DNA of 64,000 bases from assembly GCA_019359595.1 (NCBI GenBank), contig JAHHGZ010000015.1:1-64000 (forward strand), given 5' to 3'. Below are positions 8,535-17,877 of this stretch, piece after piece (within the stretch, counting starts at the first letter, position 1; each line of letters begins with the position of its first letter). The notes under the pieces are model-generated. The model did no database searches. It had not been told where the DNA came from and saw only the letters and a program-made list of their open reading frames with translations. The position numbers and the translations under genes are program-made. The DNA is from Cyanomargarita calcarea GSE-NOS-MK-12-04C (lineage in GTDB: Bacteria; Cyanobacteriota; Cyanobacteriia; Cyanobacteriales; Nostocaceae).

Positions 8535-8828
8535 TTAAAGCTCTGATGCTGTATCTGGAGCAACAACTTCACCTGTACCTAGTTCTAATATCATGTCTTG
8601 GTCGGTTATCAATTGATTGAGTTCTTTGACTTGTAAATTCATTTCTTCACAAGCTTTCCGCAATTCTCGGGCAAAGGTATTCAAATCAGTTCCATAACCA
8701 CATAAACTAGCCGCAGTTTCAATTCCCTGCTTGGCATTTGCCCTAGCACAGTCTACTAGTTCTGTTCCGTATATTGGTGTGGGTTCTGCCATAATCTTAT
8801 AGTTATTTTTTGCTAAGTTATCATTCAT
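8535..8828 (-). CDS. Conserved hypothetical small protein
   Basis: 97 residues, acidic and mostly helical, with no signal peptide or membrane segment; I recognise no family. It has two cysteines close together (DCARANAKQ, SLCGYG) and a third further on (KACEEM). The first ATG lies directly against ggagg with no spacing, which is unfavourable; the ATG at codon 13 (MAEPTPIYG) at 8792 is a plausible alternative that would give 85 residues. It lies downstream of the SDR gene on the same strand, separated by a hairpin that looks like the SDR terminator. Confidence 0.6.
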   Translation of the reverse strand: MNDNLAKNNYKIMAEPTPIYGTELVDCARANAKQGIETAASLCGYGTDLNTFARELRKACEEMNLQVKELNQLITDQDMILELGTGEVVAPDTASEL

Positions 8829-8833
8829 CCTCC

Positions 8834-8881
8834 AAAAGGAGAAGGATAAAATATATATTTTGATTTTACCTTTCTCCTTTT
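8834..8881 (-). terminator. Hairpin between the SDR gene and the small gene downstream
   Basis: On the minus strand aaaaggagaaaggtaaaat and attttatccttctcctttt form a 19-base imperfect stem starting about 10 bases after the SDR stop, ending in a T run. It looks like a terminator. The sequence then runs directly into ggagg and the ATG at 8828, so it may also control the small gene's leader. Confidence 0.55.
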
Positions 8882-8891
8882 AGCTTAAAAT

Positions 8892-9749
8892 TTATCCGTT
8901 AACTACGTCCCCACCATTGGGATGTAGTATCTGCCCAGACATATATGAAGAGTCATCTGAAGCCAAAAATACATAGCTGGGTGCAACTTCTTCTGGTTGT
9001 CCGGCTCTTTGCATTGGAACTTGTTGACCAAATCTTTCAACTTTTTCTTCTGGAAACGTTGATGGGATTAAAGGTGTCCAAATTGGCCCTGGTGCAACCC
9101 CATTGACACGAATTTTTTTGGAAATCAAACTTTGAGATAACGAACGAGTAAAGGCGACAATAGCACCTTTTGTGGAAGAGTAATCTAGTAGTTGCTGATT
9201 GCCTTTATAAGCCGTGACTGATGTGCTGTTGATGATAGCACTACCTTCTCGTAAGTGCTTCATTGCTGCTTTGGTCAGAAAAAACATCGAAAAAATATTT
9301 GTCCGGAAGGTTCGTTCTAACTGTTGTTCAGTGATGTTTTCAATACTTTCTTGTGGATGCTGTTCGGCGGCATTGTTGACAAGAATATCAAGTCTACCAA
9401 ATGTACTTACAGTTTGTTCGACGGCTTGCTGACAAAAGGCTTCATTGCCAATGTCACCTGCGATCGTAACCGCACGCTGTCCGTATTTTTCTACCGTATC
9501 CTTAGTTTCTTTGGCATCGTCGTCTTCGTTGAGGTACAGAATAGCTACATCTGCTCCTTCTTTAGCATAGGCGATCGCTACCGCACGACCAATACCGCTA
9601 TCTGCACCTGTAATTAACGCTACTTTGCCTTTTAACTTCCCACTTCCCTTATATTCAGGGTTGTCGGAAGAAGGTTTTGGCGTCATTTCTGACTCTTTAC
9701 CCGGTGTTTCCTGCTGCTGTGGTGGTTGTAATGTTTGTTCTTCTGGCAT
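8892..9749 (-). CDS. Short-chain dehydrogenase/reductase (YhxC/YghA-type)
   Basis: 285 residues of classical SDR. It has cofactor-binding TGADSGIG (47-54), the NNAA motif (125-128) and the catalytic set S177, Y190 and K194 in DYSSTK. The C-terminal AYP-like region reads GVAPGPIWTPLIP. The ~40-residue N-terminal extension rich in Gln, Pro and Glu is typical of the YhxC/YghA branch of general-stress SDRs, often annotated as glucose or alcohol dehydrogenases. The substrate is not predictable from sequence. The gene stands alone with an STRR array upstream of its start and a terminator-like hairpin after it. Confidence 0.88.
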   Translation of the reverse strand: MPEEQTLQPPQQQETPGKESEMTPKPSSDNPEYKGSGKLKGKVALITGADSGIGRAVAIAYAKEGADVAILYLNEDDDAKETKDTVEKYGQRAVTIAGDIGNEAFCQQAVEQTVSTFGRLDILVNNAAEQHPQESIENITEQQLERTFRTNIFSMFFLTKAAMKHLREGSAIINSTSVTAYKGNQQLLDYSSTKGAIVAFTRSLSQSLISKKIRVNGVAPGPIWTPLIPSTFPEEKVERFGQQVPMQRAGQPEEVAPSYVFLASDDSSYMSGQILHPNGGDVVNG

Positions 9750-10279
9750 ATTATAGATATCTCCAATTGAATGAAGGAAGAAGGAAGAAGGAAGAAGGAA
9801 GAAGGATAGATAAATTGTGCTTCAAAATTAAACCTTGGATCGAAAATTCAATCCAAGGTTTAGTTCCACTGCCTGCACCTGTTGGCGTTTGAAATTTTTA
9901 GCAATAAAGCCTGGGTAAAGGTGTCTGACTTATGCCTTCTTTCCTCACACCAGTAAATATAGTTTAAGACTGACAAGGAAACGCAAATAGACGGTATTGC
10001 ATTAACTGTTGTTTTTCCTCATCTATTAATAATTTAGTTGCTCTGTTGTCGGAATTTATCAGTCCCTGGATGTAAAAAAAAATTCAGTACATCAATCTTT
10101 GGACGTAGAGCAAGCTCCTCGCTAATGGCTAATAGCTATTGTTTCCCGAACGTGATAAAAAAAATACACCGAGTTCGCTCAACTAAAACTAAATTTATGA
10201 CTTAGAAGAAGTGTTAACTGACTGCGAATTACGTATTTCTTGGGATATACCTAAGTTAAGTAAGAATAGGATTAGATTT
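9750..10279. repeat. Intergenic region with STRR array 9773-9806
   Basis: GAAGGAA heptamers fill 9773-9806, about 24 bases upstream of the SDR start; this is one of the few copies not placed at a gene 3' end. The string aaccttggatcgaaaattcaat and its inverse around 9832-9862 (ccttggat/atccaagg) make a short hairpin. Nothing else recognisable until the ATP-grasp gene. Confidence 0.6.
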
Positions 10280-11860
10280 ATGGTATTGCTTAATATTTCT
10301 CATTTAGAACAAGCTGATGAGTTTAGACATCTTCAGCTAACTTTACGCGATCGCTGGAAAACTATTGAGCTATTTGATAACAGTGATGCTGATATTTTAG
10401 TTATTCCTTCTATTAGTCTCGACCAACGGGAAATCAAAAAGGTTGAAGGTTGCGAGCATTATGAAGAAAGGTTACTATTTTCTTTGATCCGCTTGCGAAA
10501 TCCCCGCACCAGACTAATTTACGTCACATCCGTGCCCTTGCATCCCAGCATCGTTGATTACTACCTGCAACTGTTGCCGGGAATTCCATTTTCTCATGCT
10601 CGCAATCGCTTGCTGTTGCTTTCTACTTACGATGCTTCTCCAAAACCTCTGACTCAAAAGATTTTAGAACGTCCTCGTTTATTAGAGCGGATTCGTCAAG
10701 CTTTGAGGATGGACAAAGCGTTCATGACCTGTTACAATTCCACCGAATTAGAAGGAGAATTGTCTTTAAAATTAGGTGTACCGTTGTACGCTGCCGCACC
10801 AGATTTGCAGATTTGGGGAACGAAAAGTGGTAGTCGGCAAATCTTTGCAGAAAGCGGGGTACCACATCCAGATGGTAGCGAGCTTGTTTGGAGTGCTAAA
10901 GAATTGGCGGAAGCTGCAGCGCAGTTGTGGGAACGACAACCAACATTGAAACGGATGGTGGTGAAACTCAATGAAGGTATTTCTGGTGAAGGAAATGCAC
11001 TCCTAGATTTGCGTCCAATTTCTAATTTAGCAGCCGAGAATGGTTCCCATACTGAAAGAGTCGCAGCAATTGGCGATCGCTTTGCCAAAATGCGTTTTCA
11101 AGCCACACAAGAAACTTGGGAGAATTTCTCTGGTCGGATAACCGAATTAGGGGCAATTGTTGAGGCATTTGTGGAAGGGGAGATTAAGCGTTCCCCAAGC
11201 GTACAAGGACGTATCACACCCACAGGTGAAGTCGAAATCCTCTCCACCCACGACCAAATTCTTGGAGGCCCTGACGGTCAAATTTACCTCGGTTGCCGAT
11301 TTCCTGCGGATGAAGCTTATCGTTTGTTATTGCAACAATTAGGCTTAAAAGTTGGTTTAAAACTTGCAGAAAAAGGCGCATTAGAAAGATTTGGTGTGGA
11401 TTTTGTTGTGGTTGATTTAGGTGATGGACAGTGGGATATTCAAGCAATTGAAATCAACCTGCGCAAAGGTGGTACCACCCATCCTTTCATGACCCTGAAA
11501 TTATTAACAAACGGTCGTTATGACCCCCCCACTGGATTGTTTTACAGTATGCAAGGTCGTCCCAAATATTATATTGCTACCGACAACTTGCAAAAAGAAC
11601 GCTATCAAGGATTATTGCCTAATGATTTAATGGATATCATCGCCCATCACAGGTTGCACTTTGACTCCGGCACTGAAACAGGTTCGGTATTTCATCTCAT
11701 GGGTTGCCTTTCTCAATTTGGTAAGTTGGGATTAACCAGCATCGGTGATTCTCCACAACAAGCCCAAGAAATTTATAACAAAGTTGTCAAAGTTCTGGAT
11801 GATGAAACTTCCGCAGTTTCCGATTATTCTCCAAATACTACTTGGCAAATGGCTTATTAG
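10280..11860 (+). CDS. ATP-grasp ligase, PGM1-like (peptide ligase related)
   Basis: 526 residues from the ATG at 10280 (aggattagattt upstream gives a ribosome site); a GTG at 10211 would add 23 residues. The N-terminal ~170 residues look like a non-catalytic alpha/beta domain. The middle has ATP-grasp features: KSGSRQIFAESGVPHPDG, then RMVVKLNEGISGEGNALLDL as the nucleotide-binding loop, then EAFVEGE. The C-terminal half has the metal-binding pattern DIQAIEINLRKGGTTHPFM. This fits the cyanobacterial/actinobacterial group related to the PGM1 peptide ligase, which joins a carboxylate to an amine using ATP. No peptide precursor gene was found nearby. The AGE-family gene follows after a repeat element. 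Confidence 0.78.
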   Translation: MVLLNISHLEQADEFRHLQLTLRDRWKTIELFDNSDADILVIPSISLDQREIKKVEGCEHYEERLLFSLIRLRNPRTRLIYVTSVPLHPSIVDYYLQLLPGIPFSHARNRLLLLSTYDASPKPLTQKILERPRLLERIRQALRMDKAFMTCYNSTELEGELSLKLGVPLYAAAPDLQIWGTKSGSRQIFAESGVPHPDGSELVWSAKELAEAAAQLWERQPTLKRMVVKLNEGISGEGNALLDLRPISNLAAENGSHTERVAAIGDRFAKMRFQATQETWENFSGRITELGAIVEAFVEGEIKRSPSVQGRITPTGEVEILSTHDQILGGPDGQIYLGCRFPADEAYRLLLQQLGLKVGLKLAEKGALERFGVDFVVVDLGDGQWDIQAIEINLRKGGTTHPFMTLKLLTNGRYDPPTGLFYSMQGRPKYYIATDNLQKERYQGLLPNDLMDIIAHHRLHFDSGTETGSVFHLMGCLSQFGKLGLTSIGDSPQQAQEIYNKVVKVLDDETSAVSDYSPNTTWQMAY

Positions 11861-11868
11861 AATTTAAT

Positions 11869-12067
11869 GAAGGAAGAAGGAAGAAGGAAGAAGGAAGAAG
11901 AAAGAAAAAGCAGGAGGAAGGAGGAAGAAGTCTTCGCGCCTTCAAGCCAAACGGGTCTTGTGTTCCCCACCAAATCGTAAATTGGTGGTCGGTAGAGGTG
12001 GTGGGTTTAAATCCCCCACCAATTGCATGAATTCCTTCTTCCTTCTTCCTTCTTCCTTCTTCCTTCT
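11869..12067. repeat. Composite STRR element, copy A
   Basis: GAAGGAA heptamers (11869-~11910) start 8 bases after the ATP-grasp stop. An inner segment contains agccaaacgggt, an aattggtgg hairpin and ccaccaattgcatgaattcc. The element closes with the inverse heptamers TTCCTTC (12032-12067). Both arms can pair, so the whole unit can fold into one long hairpin. A second copy with the same inner landmarks is at 56937-57078. Confidence 0.75.
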
Positions 12068-12096
12068 AATTAACAGTATTGGTTTTAGCAGAAATT

Positions 12097-13275
12097 ATGA
12101 ATTATAACTTTAAAGAATTAGCTGAACTTTATAAAAACTCACTTCTCAATGATGTACTCCCATTTTGGGAAAAACACTCCATTGACTGGGAGAAAGGTGG
12201 CTATTTCACTTGTTTGGATAGAGAAGGTAAAGTTTACGATACAGACAAATTTATCTGGCTGCAAAATCGTCAAGTTTGGACTTTTTCCATGCTTTGCAAT
12301 CAGTTAGAAAAACGCGAAGAATGGTTGACAATTGCCGCAAATGGTGCATCTTTTCTGGCGCAGCATGGCAGAGACACCGACGGTAACTGGTATTTTGCCC
12401 TTAATCGAGAAGGAAAGCCCCTAGTTCAGCCTTACAATATCTTTTCTGATTGCTTTGCCGCGATGGCTTTCAGTCAATATGCATTAGCCTCTGGGGAAGA
12501 ATGGACGAAAGATGTGGCGATGCAAGCTTACAACAACGTTTTGCGCCGCAAGGATAATCCAAAGGGTAGTTACACCAAGGGTTATCCAGGAACTCGTCCG
12601 ATGAAATCTTTAGCTGTACCGATGATTTTAGCCAACCTGACTTTAGAAATGGAATGGTTGCTGCCCAGTGAAACCCTGGAAAATGTTTTGGCTGCCACTG
12701 TTCAAGAAGTTATGAACGATTTCCTTGACAAAGAACGGGGACTAATGTACGAAAACGTTGCTTCCGACGGTTCTCACATTGATTGTTTTGAGGGAAGGTT
12801 GATTAATCCCGGTCACGGTATCGAAGCCATGTGGTTTATTATGGACATTGCCCGTCGGAAAAATGATACAAAAACCATTAATCAAGCCGTTGATGTGGTG
12901 TTAAATATCCTCAATTTTTCTTGGGATAATGAATACGGCGGATTGTATTACTTCATGGATGCGGACGGTCATCCCCCACAGCAACTGGAATGGGATCAAA
13001 AATTGTGGTGGGTGCATTTAGAATCATTGGTTGCGTTAGCGATGGGATACCGTTTGACGGGACGTGAGGCTTGTTGGGAGTGGTATCAAAAGATGCACGA
13101 ATATTCTTGGTCGCACTTTGCCGATGCAAAATATGGTGAGTGGTTTGGCTATCTGAATCGGCGTGGGGAGGTGCTTTTGAACCTCAAAGGTGGAAAATGG
13201 AAGGGGTGTTTTCATGTTCCGCGTACTATGTATCTTTGTTGGCAGCAGTTTAACCAGATATCTGAGGGGAGCTAA
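12097..13275 (+). CDS. AGE-family (N-acylglucosamine 2-epimerase) protein
   Basis: 392 residues, the usual length for the family (about 390-420). It shows the repeated aromatic helical-hairpin pattern of an (alpha/alpha)6 barrel: [53 protein letters not shown] and [18 protein letters not shown]. The conserved Arg-x-x-Trp and His positions of AGE/renin-binding proteins are present. Cyanobacterial members interconvert GlcNAc and ManNAc or act on related sugars, but the family also includes cellobiose and mannose epimerases, so the substrate is open. The ATG at 12097 is preferred over an upstream TTG (12079). Confidence 0.88.
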   Translation: MNYNFKELAELYKNSLLNDVLPFWEKHSIDWEKGGYFTCLDREGKVYDTDKFIWLQNRQVWTFSMLCNQLEKREEWLTIAANGASFLAQHGRDTDGNWYFALNREGKPLVQPYNIFSDCFAAMAFSQYALASGEEWTKDVAMQAYNNVLRRKDNPKGSYTKGYPGTRPMKSLAVPMILANLTLEMEWLLPSETLENVLAATVQEVMNDFLDKERGLMYENVASDGSHIDCFEGRLINPGHGIEAMWFIMDIARRKNDTKTINQAVDVVLNILNFSWDNEYGGLYYFMDADGHPPQQLEWDQKLWWVHLESLVALAMGYRLTGREACWEWYQKMHEYSWSHFADAKYGEWFGYLNRRGEVLLNLKGGKWKGCFHVPRTMYLCWQQFNQISEGS

Positions 13276-13533
13276 ATTGTGAGACTCAAAATGAATGGCA
13301 CTCTTGTTAAGCTGTAAGGCAACCAGGGAGCAGGGAGAAAGCAGTGGGGAGTGGGGAGTGGGGAGGAGAGTAATTGCTTCTGTCAGAATTAAAGCTAAAT
13401 CCTGCCCTCTTCTCCCCGCTCAGGGCAAAGATTTCACGATTACAAGTGTGCCATTCGACTCAAAATTATGCGATCGCTCCCAGAGGGGGCGACAACTTTC
13501 AAAGAAAAGGGGATCTAAATCGTTAGACAAACG
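13276..13533. repeat. Intergenic, gtgggga heptamer run
   Basis: Around 13343-13366 the unit gtgggga repeats with period 7 (gcagtggggagtggggagtg), another heptamer family like those at 44941 and 3938. No gene is supported; an 83-codon frame across it has no coding character. Confidence 0.5.
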
Positions 13534-14610
13534 CTATTGGAAATAGAAAGCGGCACCGAGAATGACGTAAGTTGCCAACAACAGCACACCTTCTAACCAA
13601 TTCGACCGTCCATCCAAACTAATCAGATTCGCAACAATCACCGCTACTGCTACGGCCACAACCTCGAAAGGATTGAAACTTAAATCCATCGGTTGACCGA
13701 TCGCCAATCCTACTAAAACTAGCATTGGAGCCATGAGCAGGGCTACCAACAAGCTCGACCCCATTGCCACAGACACTGACAATTCCATATTATTTTTCAC
13801 AGCCACACCAACGGCCGTGACATATTCTGCAACACCACCCACCAAGGGTAATATAATCACTCCAGTAAACAGTGGCGTAAATCCCAATCCTTTGGTTGCT
13901 TCCTCAACCACTCCCACAAAAATCTCAGACTCAAAGGCAACAGCCACAGTTGAGGCAAGCAAAACCCCCAGCCAAAGCCACAGATTCGGTTTGTGTTCGC
14001 TGCCATTTTCGCCTAATCCTTCTAGCTCCATCAAACTCACATCGTATAAATAACTATGGGTTTTCAAGGAGAAGATTAGTGTCATAACATACACTGCAAT
14101 CAACACAACAGCTACGGTAATCGAAAGCTCCTCAATTGCCAGCGTCTCGACTTTGCCTGAGGTATAGAAAGCCATCGTCGGCAGCAAAATAGCGATCGCT
14201 GCCAGGGTCATGGAAGAGCCATTCACCCGTGCCACAATCGGCTTAAACTCTTGTTCCTTATACCGCAGCCCACCAAAAAACATAGAAAGCCCCATTGCCA
14301 GCAGGAGGTTACTAATGATGCTGCCGGTGATGCTGGCTTTGACGATATCAATCAACCCGGCTTTGAGCGCTACCAGAGCAATAATCAATTCTGTTGCATT
14401 GCCAAACACTGCATTCAACAAACCCCCGACAGATGGGCCAGTAACGACAGCAACTTCTTCTGTAGCGGTACTCAACCAAACGGCAAGAGGAACAATCGCT
14501 AACGCCGAGGTGACGAAAACAGTCATTGTTCCCCATTCCAAGTATTCTGCCGCAATAGAAATCGGGACAAAAATCAACAGTCCAATCGAAAGAACTTTTT
14601 TGATGGACAT
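13534..14610 (-). CDS. cax: Calcium/proton antiporter, CaCA family (Cax)
   Basis: 358 residues, about eleven hydrophobic segments, matching bacterial Cax proteins in length. The first alpha-repeat contains LLNAVFGNATELIIAL (GNATE at 70-74), the ion-binding signature. The second carries the matching PLVGGVAEYVTAVGVAVKNNMELSVSVAMGSS segment. An acidic stretch between the two halves (SLMELEGLGENGSEHK) corresponds to the usual central loop. Known members exchange cytoplasmic Ca2+ for H+ at the plasma membrane and matter for salt and alkaline tolerance in cyanobacteria. It is a single-gene unit. Confidence 0.92.
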   Translation of the reverse strand: MSIKKVLSIGLLIFVPISIAAEYLEWGTMTVFVTSALAIVPLAVWLSTATEEVAVVTGPSVGGLLNAVFGNATELIIALVALKAGLIDIVKASITGSIISNLLLAMGLSMFFGGLRYKEQEFKPIVARVNGSSMTLAAIAILLPTMAFYTSGKVETLAIEELSITVAVVLIAVYVMTLIFSLKTHSYLYDVSLMELEGLGENGSEHKPNLWLWLGVLLASTVAVAFESEIFVGVVEEATKGLGFTPLFTGVIILPLVGGVAEYVTAVGVAVKNNMELSVSVAMGSSLLVALLMAPMLVLVGLAIGQPMDLSFNPFEVVAVAVAVIVANLISLDGRSNWLEGVLLLATYVILGAAFYFQ

Positions 14611-14736
14611 AGCAAACTCTAGCTAATGGTCAAAAATCTATAGCAATCCTATGCGAATATCCGCGAATAATACAGTACATATGAAGAAGCAGCAATGTTT
14701 GTATAATTAAGCTCCAGTGTCTAACCCCGTATTTTA

Positions 14737-15567
14737 TTACTTCGCTTGTAATCCCAATTGTTTGCGAAAATCTCTAGAGTATTCGCCATCTTCCCAGTTC
14801 TGTGCAGATTTGACTTGCGATACAGATAAATTTTTAACTCCTGTGAGCTTAGTTCCTCTGAGGTTAGCCCCTGTCAAATTCGCTCCTTTAAGGTTAGTCC
14901 ACCTCAAATCAGCTTGGCTCAAGTTAGCCTCACTCAGATTAGCACGCAACAGATATGCACCACTCAGGTGAACTTTATTCAAATTCGCGCTATGCAAGTT
15001 AGCTTTGTAAAGGTAAGCTCCCATTCCTTCCATCTCGTACAAATTTGCCCCGCTTAAGTCCGCTGAAATCAAGTTAGCTGCAATTAAGTTGGCAAAAGCG
15101 AGGTTACTCCGGTGAAGCTTGGCAGTACCCAAATCAGCATCTGTCAAATTAGCGCTGCTGAAGTCAGTACCAATCAGGTTTGCATCAGCAATAACAGCGC
15201 CTTGAAGATTCGCATAACTCAAGTCAGATCCAATGAAATTGGCATGACTCAAATCTGCTTGTGTAAGTATCGCACCGCTCAAGTTAGAAATACTGCAATT
15301 AGCATAGCTCAGGTTAGCTTCCATGAGTTTAGCACCTCTGAGGTTAGCGCCGGTGAGGTTAGCTCCTTTGAGATTGGCTCGCACGAGTAAAGCATCACCC
15401 AAATCTACCTTGCTTAAATTTACCCCTTGGAGGTTAGCACCTCTGAGGTTATCCCCTTGTAAGTTGGCGACGCTGAGGTCTGGTTCAATCAGGGGATTTT
15501 TTTCTCTCCACTCAATCCATGCGATCGCACCTGCTTTCAGTACAGACAGATGCTCGAAATTTGCCAT
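14737..15567 (-). CDS. Pentapeptide repeat protein, cytoplasmic
   Basis: 276 residues. Apart from the first ~30 and last ~25 residues, the chain is an almost unbroken run of A(N/D)LXX pentapeptides (LQGANLQGVNLSKVDL, NLTGANLRGAKL and so on), about 40 units, which fold into a right-handed quadrilateral beta-helix. There is no signal peptide. The N-terminal SVLKAGAIAWIEWREKNPLIEPDLS lead-in is common in cyanobacterial members. No specific function is known for this group. The regular reading of the repeats makes antisense frames look open; those are shadows. Confidence 0.93.
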   Translation of the reverse strand: MANFEHLSVLKAGAIAWIEWREKNPLIEPDLSVANLQGDNLRGANLQGVNLSKVDLGDALLVRANLKGANLTGANLRGAKLMEANLSYANCSISNLSGAILTQADLSHANFIGSDLSYANLQGAVIADANLIGTDFSSANLTDADLGTAKLHRSNLAFANLIAANLISADLSGANLYEMEGMGAYLYKANLHSANLNKVHLSGAYLLRANLSEANLSQADLRWTNLKGANLTGANLRGTKLTGVKNLSVSQVKSAQNWEDGEYSRDFRKQLGLQAK

Positions 15568-15620
15568 TATCTCTCCTTGACGTAATTTCTGCTTTTTTTA
15601 ATCCAAAATCTTAAATCATC

Positions 15621-16262
15621 TTAGTGCTGACGTCCACCTTCAAGATGTGACCGACCAGCGACACTCTCAATTGCCGTTTTTGCACCTGCCGCACCTGCAA
15701 GAATATCCCGTTCGTGTCCGCCTAAATACAGTCTGCCAAAACTGCCCACAGCTTGCACCTCCAGGATATTTATCGACGCTGCTTTCTCCGCTTCATTCGC
15801 AGCTAGTGCCGCATAAGCAGCTGGCTCAACCTCTAATACATAGAGCGTTTGCCCTGCTAGTAGTAGCTGTCCCCGTCGGGTACGATTGATAAGTTGTGTT
15901 TGATAAGCATCGATGTTGCGGATAATCTGACTGGAAATAACACGTGGTTTGAGACATTCATGTTTTTTAACACCTAGCATCTCCAAAATGGCTTGACCGG
16001 CAGCCCGCGTCTCCCCTTGAGAGCTAGAATGAACTTCTAATAAACCGTACAGTCGTTCCACTACCAATACTCCCGGACGTACAGAAGCTGATTTAAGCGC
16101 AACATCCGTAATCCGATTAATTTCAACACCCGGAGAAATTTCAATCCATAGGGATGCATCTCCCGGCAATGGCAAGAAACCTTGGGCTACTGTTCCTATA
16201 TATGCTGCGTGTTGAGGTTGCAGGCTATCGAGAAATACGAAGCTGCGTAATTCTATTCCCAA
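15621..16262 (-). CDS. ccmP: Carboxysome shell protein CcmP (tandem BMC domains)
   Basis: 213 residues, the exact usual length of CcmP. Two bacterial-microcompartment domains lie in tandem (about 1-100 and 107-213). The stretch [18 protein letters not shown] is characteristic. E69 and R70 occur in VVERLYG, matching the pore-gating Glu-Arg pair described for the Synechococcus CcmP trimer. CcmP forms stacked pseudohexamers in the beta-carboxysome shell and is thought to pass larger metabolites such as RuBP and 3-PGA. It is usually encoded away from the main ccmKLMN cluster, as here. It is distinct from CcmO, which is longer and has two classic CcmK-like domains. Confidence 0.93.
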   Translation of the reverse strand: MGIELRSFVFLDSLQPQHAAYIGTVAQGFLPLPGDASLWIEISPGVEINRITDVALKSASVRPGVLVVERLYGLLEVHSSSQGETRAAGQAILEMLGVKKHECLKPRVISSQIIRNIDAYQTQLINRTRRGQLLLAGQTLYVLEVEPAAYAALAANEAEKAASINILEVQAVGSFGRLYLGGHERDILAGAAGAKTAIESVAGRSHLEGGRQH

Positions 16263-16382
16263 GGTTTTGTTCTCCGGACATGAGAGTAAAGGTGGTTTGT
16301 TGCAATATATTAACGTAACCTTAAATTACCATATGCCGGGATACTGAAATCAGCTCCCGCGATGAAGTTGTAAGGGTAAACG

Positions 16383-16560
16383 TCAATAGAGTTTTGCGTC
16401 GCTACATTGAAAGCGATGGTGACAAGCAACACCTTGATACAGACTTGATGTAAAACTTACGCTACGATGTCTCAATAGAGTTTTGCGTCGCTACATTGAA
16501 AGCGATGGTGACAAGCAACACCTTGATACAGACTTGATGTAAAACTTACGCTACGATGTC
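16383..16560 (+). repeat. Perfect 89-bp tandem duplication
   Basis: 16383-16471 and 16472-16560 are identical, each starting tcaatagagttttgcgtcgc and ending gctacgatgtc; a third copy begins and is lost after tcaa. The unit has a small internal inverted repeat (gtcgct..aagcgat). It lies in the 316-base gap between divergent ccmP and the kinase-like gene, ending 18 bases before the latter, so any promoter inside it is doubled. Confidence 0.9.
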
Positions 16561-16578
16561 TCAAAAAGCCTTCATGTA

Positions 16579-17727
16579 ATGACGAGGGAAACAGCGCAGG
16601 TCAAAACAAACATGACGCAAGAACTCAAAACGCAGGACACAGACAATCTGATTACGATTGCCGACCAATTTACTGCTTCTAAAGTTGCAAGCATTCAAGC
16701 ATTTGGCAGTGGCAATATAAATGATACCTTCCTGGTAACCCTAGATTCCCCATCCCAACAGCATTTTGTCCTGCAACGCATCAATACTTCTGTGTTTCGT
16801 CAGCCCCAACTCGTCATGCAGAATATGTGTATCTTCACCGAGCATATTCGCAATAAGCTACAACATACTCCCCTCAACCGTCCTTGGGAAGTACCGGCAG
16901 TACTTTTAACTAAGGATGCTCAAGACCATTGTAAGGATGATGATGGCTCTTTTTGGCGAGCGATTAGCTTTATTGAAGGTTCCGAGTCTTTTGATATTAT
17001 CAAAGATATTGAACAAGCGAAAGAAGTTGGCTATGCCTTGGGGATGTTCCACAGTCTGATCAGTGACTTATCCCCGGAAAAACTTGCCGATACTCTAGAA
17101 GGCTTTCACATTACACCGCTTTACCTGCAACAATACGACGAAGTTTTGGCGAAATATACTGGTAGCAAATTTCCTCTTGTGAATTATTGCTTAAAATTTG
17201 TGAGCGATCGCGCATCTTGGGCACACGTCCTGGAAAATGCTAAAAACCAAGGTCACCTGCCATTACGGCTGATGCATGGCGACCCAAAGGTGAATAACAT
17301 CATGTTTAACACTACCACCCAGAAAGCCGTTAGTGTCATAGACCTTGACACCGTTAAACCCGGTCTGGTTCATTACGATATTGGCGACTGCTTGCGATCG
17401 GCTTGCAATCCTCAAGGAGAAGAAACTAAGCAGTGGGAAACAGTTTACTTTGATGCCGATATGTGCAATGCCATTTTGCAAGGCTATTTCTCACAGGCAA
17501 GGGATTTCCTCACGGAGAATGATTATGCTTACATCTACGATGCAATTCGCTTGATTGCCTTTGAGTTGGGACTGAGATTTTTTACCGACCATTTGGCGGG
17601 TAATGTCTATTTTAAGGTTAAGTATCCAGAACACAATTTAGCTCGGGCGCTTGTCCAGTTCAAGCTTACCGAAAGTATTGAATCCCAGGAAACCAGTATT
17701 TGCGGCATTATCAAGGGGATGAGATGA
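16579..17727 (+). CDS. Aminoglycoside phosphotransferase-fold kinase, NahK-like
   Basis: 382 residues. It has the APH/choline-kinase fold: a glycine-rich GSGNINDTFLV loop (43-53), a lysine-region equivalent at HFVLQRIN, the catalytic motif LMHGDPKVNNIMF (H233, D235, N240) and the metal-binding VIDLDTVKPG (D255, D257). The GNINDT loop and IDLDTVKPG ending are those of proteins related to bacterial N-acetylhexosamine 1-kinase, so a sugar kinase is a reasonable inference. The AGE-family gene lies 3 kb upstream. An ATG at 16612 (MTQELKTQ) would shorten the protein by 11 residues; neither start has a strong ribosome site. Confidence 0.8.
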   Translation: MTRETAQVKTNMTQELKTQDTDNLITIADQFTASKVASIQAFGSGNINDTFLVTLDSPSQQHFVLQRINTSVFRQPQLVMQNMCIFTEHIRNKLQHTPLNRPWEVPAVLLTKDAQDHCKDDDGSFWRAISFIEGSESFDIIKDIEQAKEVGYALGMFHSLISDLSPEKLADTLEGFHITPLYLQQYDEVLAKYTGSKFPLVNYCLKFVSDRASWAHVLENAKNQGHLPLRLMHGDPKVNNIMFNTTTQKAVSVIDLDTVKPGLVHYDIGDCLRSACNPQGEETKQWETVYFDADMCNAILQGYFSQARDFLTENDYAYIYDAIRLIAFELGLRFFTDHLAGNVYFKVKYPEHNLARALVQFKLTESIESQETSICGIIKGMR

Positions 17728-17877
17728 TGCCTGCATCAAAGGAAAAAGCCACGCAGGTAGGTTAATAATTTCTCAGCACTCAGTACATATAAGTTTATCT
17801 ATTTTTTGTGGGGTGACCATCCTTGCCCGTCCAAAGGTAAAGATAAATTTCAAGTTATAAGTTTTACAATAATTTTA

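Noticed and set aside
11940-12030. Cloverleaf-like segment with gggtttaaatccc, considered as tRNA
   Set aside because: The arms do not match acceptor, D and anticodon stems; the same core is repeated at 56990 with changes that would break a tRNA.
13295-13546. 83-codon frame after the AGE gene
   Set aside because: Runs through gtgggga heptamers; no family resemblance and overlaps the Cax 3' end.
14210-14626. 138-codon plus-strand frame
   Set aside because: Antisense of the Cax gene, no motifs; open because of the biased codons of membrane helices.
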